Shown here: positions 57,081 to 64,000 of the stretch, in pieces
Position numbering within the stretch: position 1 is the stretch's first letter
Layout: each line of letters opens with the position of its first letter
Origin: Kingdonia uniflora
Taxonomy: Eukaryota; Streptophyta; Magnoliopsida; Ranunculales; Circaeasteraceae
DNA length: 64,000 nucleotides
Direction: 5' to 3'
Assembly: GCA_014058105.1 (NCBI GenBank)
Contig: JACGCM010001796.1
Location: 682,001 to 746,000, forward strand
Made by a program: the position numbers and the translations under genes
The notes under the pieces: generated by a model
What the model was told of the DNA's origin: nothing
Database searches by the model: none
What the model saw: the letters and a program-made list of their open reading frames with translations, nothing else

Positions 57081-57159
57081 ATCTTATTGATTGCAATTTT
57101 ATGCCTTTATGCGCCTTTTACTTCCATTCTCAAAATGTGAAACTCTCTTCCTTTAACTT

Positions 57160-57715
57160 CAACATCTGAGAGATGGGGGCAGCCAAATCGAATAATGATA
57201 TTTTCCCAGATAAACTTGATGACTTCATCTTCTCGTGTGCGGCATAAAGGGATTGTTTCTACCTACTTAGTAAAGTAATCTATTGCAACTAAGAGATGTT
57301 TCCATTTTCTTGGTGCAGTAGGAGACTCGCCGACAAGGTCGAGGGCCCATTTTTTAAATGGTCATACAACATTGCAATAATGTAGTTCTAAAGCTGGAGC
57401 TCGAATTTGTAAACCATGACGTTGACAGGCATCGCACTTGCTTGTAAGCTCGATTGCTTGAGCTTTCATTTTAGTCTAGAAGATGCCTTGAGTAAGAGCT
57501 CGGTTGGCTAGAGATCTTCCTGCTACGTGAGAGCCACAAGTGCATTCATGTAGTTCATGTAAGAAATTTTGAGCTTCTTTATAAGATAAGCATTCAAGAT
57601 ACGGCCCTGTGACCAAAATCTTGTATAAGAGGCCGTTTTCAATGATGTAGCATTTGGCATTATCTAGTATGTACCTTCTTTCAGTGGGGTCTTGAGGGAG
57701 ATCGCCATCAAATGT
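57160..57715 (-). pseudogene. Tat integrase, N-terminal part
   Basis: Zinc-binding part LHELHECTCGSHVAGRSL (57540-57590) and CDACQRHG (about 57420), then WALDLVGESPTAPRKW and LLVAIDYFTK of the core. One TAG after GIF replaces a Trp position. The third catalytic residue (Glu) is lost with the truncation. Confidence 0.75.
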
Positions 57716-57719
57716 GTTC

Positions 57720-58265
57720 TTAGAACCAATATACTTTGAGGAAAGGTCGTCTCCAATCATCCTCATTCTCTTCAACGCCCCCAGTATTAACAGAATTTGA
57801 GCTGATGATGATAACGTTGGGGTTTGATATTACTTCAATCTTGAGATACTGAGCTTCTAAGCCAAGGACTCCTGCGAGATATGCGAGGGAATCAGAGTGT
57901 ATGTTTTCCCTGCGTGGCAAATGTTCGATAGAAATTTTTTGGATTCTACTCATTCTGTCGGCTACTGCGACTGCGTAATCGATCATTTTCCCATTCTTCT
58001 GGAATTTTTCTGTATAATGGTTTACGATAAGCAAAGAGTCCGTAAATATGTACAGCTCGGACACTCCAATTTTTAGAGCCATGTCTAAACCGTGAAGCAT
58101 TGCCTCATATTCTGCTGCATTGTTGGTAGCTTCAAAATTTAATCGGATTGCCTTTTTAATTCTATCATTAGAAGGTGTGATCAACACGATTCCAATGCCT
58201 GATCCTGTGGGTCTAGAAGATTTATCAGTTACAAGATACCATCCCTTTTGCGTTATCCAGTCAGC
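57720..58265 (-). pseudogene. Tat second RNase H (aRH)
   Basis: Starts about WITQKGWYLVTDKSS and carries the four acidic positions: TDKSS (Asp), NNAAEYEA (Glu), FTDSLLIVN (Asp), HSDSLAYLAG (Asp). This archaeal-type RNase H after the usual one is a published hallmark of Tat elements. Largely open. Confidence 0.8.
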
Positions 58266-58575
58266 CTTTTCTTTGAGCTATTTTTTATGAATTTTGATCT
58301 GCGTTGTCTTCTTCCCAGTTAGGATCTTCTACGGGGTAGTCTGCAAGAAAATCTGCCACGGCCTGACCCTTTTTAGAATGTCTGGGCTCAAATCGGATGT
58401 CATGCTCGCCAAGAGTGGCTGACCATTGCTAGACTTATCTTGATTTTTCTCATTTGGATAACATTTCATGTAGAGGGTAGTTGGTCACTACTCAGACTGA
58501 GTGGGCTTGGAAGTATTGTCTCAATTTTTGTGAGGTGTAGACAAGAGCCAAAAGCAGTTTCTCGACCTTGTTGTA

Positions 58576-58848
58576 TCAAGATTCTGCTGGAGTAAAAGTT
58601 TTACTGATGAAGTAGACAAGCTTCTTGGTTTTCTTATCAAGCCAAATGAGAACAAAACTTAATGATTCTTCAGTAACTGTAAGATAGATGGTGAGTTCTT
58701 CCCCTTTGTTAGGTGTACTCATCACTGGTGGTAAACCCAAGTAAAGTTTTAGCTGCTGAAAAGCTGCTTCGCACTGCGCTGTCCATTCGATCTCGTGGTC
58801 CTTCTTAGGTTTCAATTTTTTTGTCCCATCACGTAATAAGTTGAACAA
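58576..58848 (-). pseudogene. Tat first RNase H domain
   Basis: WTAQCEAAFQQLKLYLGLPP, then LTIYLTVTEESLSFVLIW: the first catalytic Asp position of a standard RNase H is not acidic here (Thr-Val), which fits the idea that the second RNase H does the work in this lineage. Confidence 0.7.
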
Positions 58849-58907
58849 CCATCGACAGTAATCGAACGATTTTGAGACAAAACGGCTTATTACGGCATTC
58901 TTCCCTG

Positions 58908-59600
58908 CTAACTTCTGGACGTTCTTTCTGGGGAAGGCATAAATAATAGTGCGCGAATACGATTTGAATCGGCTTCAATACCGCGTTTGCTAATTAAGTG
59001 GCCCAAGAATTTCCTTGATTGAACTCCGAATTGGCATTTGTCAGGGTTGAGTCTCATTTTATAGAGGCGAAGGATATCGAAGGCCGTGTGTAAATCCGCA
59101 ATATGGTTTTCCTTCTTAAAACTTTTGCACAACATATCGTCTATATAGACCTCCATTCTTTTTCCGAAGTGATCCTTAAAAATTTGGGTCATCAGTCGCT
59201 GGTAAGTAGCTCCAGCGTTCTTGAGACCGAATGGTGTGACTTTGTAACAGTATAGGTTGTGCTCTGTAATAAAAGTTGTTTTCTCTTGGTCTTCAGGTAG
59301 CATAGGTATCTGGTTGTAGCCTGACGTAACATCCATCATAGACAGGAATTCGTGTCCTGATATAGAGTCAAGCTGGTTATTTATGACAAGGAGTGGAAAA
59401 CTGTCCTTCGGAGTATGCCTGCTCAGGTCGGTGAAATCCACACATACCCTGATTTACCCATTCTTCTTCGGTACCGCTACAATATTGGATATCCATTCAG
59501 GATAATTGGCCTTGCGGATAAAATTGACTTCGATGAGTTTTTGATTTCCTTGCTGACTTCATCGCGAAGTCTAGGTGTTAAAGTTCTCTATCTTTGCTTA
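58908..59600 (-). pseudogene. Tat reverse transcriptase
   Basis: VDFTDLSRHTPKDSFPLL, MMDVTSGYNQIPM (first Asp), TPFGLKNAGATYQRLM, VYIDDMLCKS (YIDD active site), LNPDKCQFGVQSRKFLGHLI. A 177-codon stretch is open; the part before it (59441-59600) needs frame changes. Confidence 0.85.
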
Positions 59601-59874
59601 ATAGCTACAACTTTTTCCTTCAAGTTGAGTTTATCACAGGCCACGTTCGGATCGATACCCGACATCGAAACGTCCAGGCAAAGATGTCGTTATTTTCTTT
59701 AAGGAACTGGATGATAGTGCCGCGCTCTGCTGAGGGCAGATGGGTGGCAATATATGTCCCACGCTTGGGTCCACTGATTTCAATGTATTATGTAGTTTCT
59801 GCGTTGGGAAGATGTTGCCCTGCAGTATTGACTGTATAGTTCTCTATAATATTTCCTGTTGTCTTTTATAATTA

Positions 59875-60350
59875 CTATACAAGTTGATGTTCAGAATGTT
59901 CTGGTTCGATGACGGCGGAATTTTTGCATGCTCGCGTTAATTTTTGACTTCCTTTTATCTCATAAACGCCACCCTCCCACTCAAAATATAATGTCAAGTG
60001 GTAGGTTGATGGAATAGCGTGCATATTGTGTAACCAGCAATGACCTATGATCCCTAGATAATATGATTTCACGTTAGCGACGTAAAAGACAATGTCGAGT
60101 GTCACCAGCCTTGTGGTGATGGGGAGTATAATCTTCCCTATGCGCTCCTCCTTAGACCGGTTGAAACCATAGACATCAACGTCGTTGGGTTGGACCTTAT
60201 CAGCCAGACCCATCTGGTCAATCGTACTCTAAAATAGAGTTCAATGGTACTGCCAGTGTCTACCATCATTGTATGAAGCATCATGGTGAGGAAAGTTGAC
60301 ATGCCGAACATCGCAATCATCGAAAGAGATCCCAGTTCGCTGAGAGTTGG
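59875..60350 (-). pseudogene. Tat protease
   Basis: Active site MMVDTGSTIELYF (about 60260) followed, after a frame change, by GLADKVQPNDVDVYGFN and LGIIGHCWLHNMHAIPSTYH, the usual aspartic protease end of Tat elements. Confidence 0.75.
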
Positions 60351-60828
60351 AAACTGGAATTAAACGATCTTTTTTATCTTGCATGGATAAATCGTGGCAT
60401 TGGACGACAAGCCTTTGCTTGCTTCTGTTTAATTCTTTAACGACCTGGATCTCCACGAGATGGCAGAACGAGAGATGGTACAGATATTTTTTGGCTGCGG
60501 GCTCTTCAACTTGTACAGCTTTAGTGGAGTTTTTGTAACTTTCGTTGTTATAACTCTCCACATCCACTATGTACTCGTGCATTCGTCCATCGATAAAGAT
60601 ATACTCCAACAACCGTTGTAAGGCAAAACATTGCTCTGTCTCATGATGTCGAACCTTATGGTGGATGCAGTACGGTTTGTTCTCGATCGACTGTAGGTAC
60701 TGTGCATTTTAGAAGAATATGTATTTCTGCAATATAGGATATATGCTGGCTATAGTCATATTCATCTTTCGAAGGTAAGGTCTAGGCAAGTTACTTCCCT
60801 TCCGGGGTCGGTCGTCGTTGGATTTGGT

Positions 60829-62024
60829 TCATTTTCTGTCTCCTTCTTGATCTGATGTCCGATTCAAATCGGAATGGCTTGACTGATCTCGAGCTGTCAG
60901 TGTTGATTTTTGATATTTTTGCCTGTCGGATACCATCCACTCTAGGTCAATGTATCCGCTGACATTTTCAATCATGTCATCCAATGTTGTTGGTTTATTA
61001 AGGACGAGGTACTCATTTGCTCGGCCATTGACGAGCAAAGCGTTGGTGAAAGCATAAATAGTAATCTTCTGGTCGAGTCGATCTACTTTTTGGGCTAATT
61101 CCAGGAACTTTTTAGTAAATGTCTTGAGTTTTTCTCCTTGCATCTGTTTTAGGCTAAAAAGAGAATATAAGTTTTCTTCTTTATCTCTATTGTACGAGTA
61201 ATTCTTAACGAAGAGTTTGCACAACTGTTCGAAAGTCGTGCTAGATCATTCAGGCAGTGTGTAAAACCATTGTAAGGGTTCGCCTGACAAGCTGGTAGGA
61301 AAGAGCCGACATAGAATGTGGTTGGATGTAAAATACAGACCTAGAGCGTCCTAGAACTTTTGAACGTGTTCTACTGGATCAGTCCCTTTGTACTTTCGGA
61401 TCTTCGGAGTATGAAACCCGGTGGGGACCTCACCATCCAAGAGATCTTGGGCAATCGGGCTCTTCTGTAATCTGTTGTATATCCCTTTAGTCAGCGTGGG
61501 CTTCGAGCAATTCTTTGATCCATTTTTCGACATACTCCTGAGTAACATATTGTCGAGCTGTGATGGTTGGTCGTGTGACGCTCCATTTTCCAGGGCTGTG
61601 GTCACCACTTCTTTCACTTAGACGTTCCTTCGCCGGGACTCAAACCCTTCGAGGTAGATTTTTAGTCTGTCTGGCTCCCGTCAGGCCGCCATCTACTTCC
61701 CGTTGGATCTCCTAGATCGGGGGGGGGGTCCATATCCTGTTGTTGACGGTTATATCAAAGCGCACCTCCGACGTGAATGCCCTTCGGATGAGGCCCTATT
61801 CTGTCATGGACGGAAATCCGCGAGCTCTCAGTTTATGTGACTTTGTTCTTCTGGGCGGCAAATTGCTGACCTTGTAAGACCTTCAGCGCATCGTAGACAC
61901 TCGCGAGTTGTTGTTTCAGGGCTACACGCCTTTCTGTTTTTGAGTTCATAGTAGCCCTTAGGTCTGCTAAAGCTGTGTTCTCCTCCACCTGGACGATCGG
62001 TGTGCTTTGACCTGGAGGCGACAT
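60829..62024 (-). pseudogene. Tat gag
   Basis: Start MSPPGQSTPIVQVEENTALA at 62024, then pieces LLDGEVPTGFHTPKIRKYKG (61351-61617) and LCKLFVKNYSYNRDKEENL (61224 on), the core of the retrotransposon gag domain. Several stops and frame changes. Confidence 0.75.
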
Positions 62025-62076
62025 TCTGAGAAAAGGTGATCAGTGGCATTCGTGATAATGGGTTTGAGAATTTTGG

Positions 62077-62094
62077 TTCCCACAGACGGTGCCA
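62077..62094 (-). promoter_or_regulatory. Tat primer-binding site (tRNA-Lys)
   Basis: Minus strand TGGCACCGTCTGTGGGAA, two bases (TT) after the LTR. It is complementary to the 3' end of the tRNA-Lys at 25629 except for one base, and has the same two-base spacing. Confidence 0.85.
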
Positions 62095-62096
62095 AA

Positions 62097-62822
62097 TGTA
62101 ATAGCCTAATTCTGGAATACAGACTTAGCCTTTACACCAAATGTATTTAGAGCGTTCAAGAATAATAGACAATGAACAACAAGACAGTTTAGCATGGAAA
62201 ACCTTTGAATAGGTTAAAAACCATGACCTCTCCTGAGGATTTTAAGAAAGTGATGATCTTATTCAGATTATTAGTCTATTGCAATGAACGATTTGAGAAT
62301 ATAGGATAATAAAGCAAGAACTTTTCTATGGTGATCATTCCATCTCTGATCTGCAGTTCTCCAGGTCCTCAGATAGGTTCTCTAATATAACCGTTTGATG
62401 ACCATAAAGTTCATTAATGATTACAAAGTGAGTGTGAAATATTCTTTGACCATGTTGTGTAATGTTCTGACCTGTTGTACAACTTCTCTATTGCTGACTG
62501 CGTGTTTCGCGGAGGTCAAACTGCTGGTGCAGAGGTCAAAAGTAATGTCTCGAACTAGGGAAAGTTTGGTTACGTCTTTAGTAGTGTGCTTCATGTATGT
62601 TGATGAGATCGAGGGTGAGGTTTGAGTCTGAGATACGAAATAAGCTATTACAAGATGGCTCTCAGCTAATAACATGAGTATTACGAGGGATGAGTGGTAT
62701 TAGCTGAGAAACTCATTTTATACATGTTTGTGATTGTGCCACGTGCTCTATTGTTGAGGTCAAAAGTTCATCTGTAGTTTGAAGATGAAACATGAGCTTG
62801 TGATGGGGAATAAGCCACTACA
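62097..62822 (-). repeat. 5' LTR of the Tat element, long form
   Basis: Minus strand TGTAGTGGCTTATTCCCC...GGCTATTACA. At 62652-62708 it carries the internal tract-plus-LTR start, with arms CTCAGCTAA and TTAGCTGAG, as in 16719-17472. Confidence 0.75.
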
Positions 62823-63120
62823 ATAATAATGAGATCTCGATCTATTAAAAGTCTATAATAAGCGTAATGTAGAATCATTCAGCATAGATTTATCGATAAG
62901 GTATTCATATTCGTTGTTGTGCTCGCTATCAAGGATGAGAATTTAGAGCCACTTATTGTAAAAGACTGTATGTTGTTGTACATTAATAAAAGTGGGCATA
63001 TGAAATCCAAGTAGAGCTCAGCTTATGCATAATGCAAAATGATTCCATTGAGCCTATCAGTTATAAATGGAAAATGTACGAAAACATAATTAACTCAGAG
63101 AGATAATTTGGTTAAGGCAG
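62823..63120. other. 5' part of a decayed copia pol
   Basis: No open frame, but it leads into the copia RT remnant on the plus strand; possibly integrase-RT linker. Confidence 0.3.
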
Positions 63121-64000
63121 GACTAGTGCCTAGGAAATTTTTAAGAGATCTGGCATCGATTGCATTGTGACCTATTAGCCGGTTATGGATGCTATAACGT
63201 GTCAGTACTCATCAGTTTGTCAAGTTGTCGAGGACAAGCGAGACATGCGTCTGATATAAATACCGCGTATCTATATGGGAAACTAGATACGGATATATAC
63301 ATGAAGCCACCTGGGGAGGTATAAGCTTCTGGAAGTAACTAAGCTCAACACACGAGGTACGGACATAATAAAACTGGAAAAGTTATTGTTAACTTGAAGC
63401 AATTGGGGCCCATGAGACATAGTGAGTTGATTGAGTATTTGAAGGTCGGGGACTTTGCAAATATCCTTATTTGTCCATGCGTTCTTATTTAGAACACAGA
63501 TATTAGCTTCACTCATCATAATAGTATACTAAATGATTTGGATATTATTAGACCTCCGGGGAAGATTGCGAGAGCTGCCAAATACCTTGGGAAGGAATTC
63601 AAAATACAAGACCTTGGAAAATCAAGAGTGTCTCGATTTGCATATCGAACACATCTTGATAGTGGCACTCATACACCAAGAAATATATATCGAAGGAGTT
63701 ATTTAACACTTCGATATGGATGTAGCATACGGTGCTAAGTCGTTTATTTCGTGTCTAGCACTTGGGTGTGGATAACGACATCTTCCACCATCCTAATGGG
63801 GGAGAAACTCCTAGGGCCGTGGTGTCATAGCTAAGAGGTATTTTACTATAGTTAGCTGGGTATACTAGACACAATGACACATTAGCAGTAAACTGTTTGG
63901 CTTGTCATAGTTTTGTTCCTACCCAAAGGCACTGGATTGAGATTAGACACATTCTGAGGTATCTGATCGGTATAAAAGACTGGGGTCTATTCTACTTGAA
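63121..64000 (+). pseudogene. Copia RT and RNase H remnant
   Basis: In shifting frames: NTAYLYGKLDTDIYMKPPGE (about 63260), LKQLGPMRHSELIEYL, ICPCVLI, KIARAAKYLGKEFKIQDLGK (63538 on), HLDSGTHTP, then the RNase H region (TQRHWIEIRHILRYL, GIKDWGLFYL) to the window end. Many frameshifts. Confidence 0.8.

Larger units (their letters stand above)
47224..57110 (-). mobile_element. Copia element, decayed, split by an Athila insertion
   Basis: Its 3' LTR is 47224-47247 joined to 54194-54975: the sequence left of the Athila insertion (TGTAAAGAAATAAGGGC) supplies the missing LTR end. Purine tract on the minus strand beside 54975 (AAGTGGGAGAT). The interior holds a zinc knuckle, gag-pre-integrase, integrase, and its C-terminal extension; RT and RNase H are gone and the 5' LTR is missing. 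Confidence 0.65.
57150..62822 (-). mobile_element. Tat-lineage Ty3/gypsy element, 5' LTR through integrase core
   Basis: 5' LTR 62097-62822 (minus), primer-binding site 62077-62094 complementary to tRNA-Lys, gag, protease, RT, RNase H, a second RNase H, and integrase. The integrase stops at about 57.15 kb against the copia remnant, so 3' parts (including any antisense cassette and the 3' LTR) are missing. The second RNase H is diagnostic of the Tat lineage. Confidence 0.85.

Overview
The window looks like an intergenic-rich stretch of a dicot nuclear genome. Its only plausible host genes are small R2R3-MYB genes with plant-type three-exon structure; nearly everything else is LTR retrotransposon DNA, much of it nested. 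I ran no database search; family names rest on motifs read by eye.

Host genes. One R2R3-MYB gene of the TT2 (proanthocyanidin regulator) type is present three times on the minus strand, within duplicated blocks at about 11.45-15.72 kb (copy A), 31.72-40.57 kb (copy B) and 41.04-46.87 kb (copy C). A and C have open three-exon reading frames (282 and 278 residues). B is broken by small deletions, has lost its TATA region, and carries two nested LTR elements in exon 3. The only other host gene trace is an HD-ZIP IV homeodomain fragment near 16.3 kb.

Left part (1-25 kb). Two partial Tat-like Ty3/gypsy elements lie in opposite orientation: plus-oriented at 1-11.45 kb and minus-oriented at 16.72 to about 22.7 kb. 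Each carries, antisense to its LTRs, a cassette in the same order: small ORF alpha (conserved C-terminal RKSRRYPAN motif), small ORF beta, then a multi-exon gene gamma preceded by a G-box and TATA box with identical 37-bp spacing. A fourth ORF, delta, follows in the left copy. A complete but internally deleted chromovirus (5324-9626) sits inside the left copy. A third, plus-oriented 3' end at 22.7-25.6 kb has a repeat-rich 3' UTR with a 157-bp tandem array.

The most unusual locus is 25.09-26.84 kb. Three related LTRs surround a full tRNA-Lys(UUU) sequence that carries CCA and joins an inverted LTR at exactly the spacing at which a primer tRNA joins the U5 end. This reads as a reverse-transcription product that copied its whole primer.

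Right part (47-64 kb). An Athila-type element with a perfect target duplication (47248-54188) lies inside the 3' LTR of a minus-strand copia element, which abuts a minus-strand Tat gag-pol (57.15-62.82 kb) with protease, reverse transcriptase, a second RNase H and a truncated integrase. A degenerate plus-strand copia pol closes the window.

Taken together, the window records a MYB tandem duplication followed by retroelement bombardment. LTRs shared between blocks, target duplications and nesting give a relative order of events.
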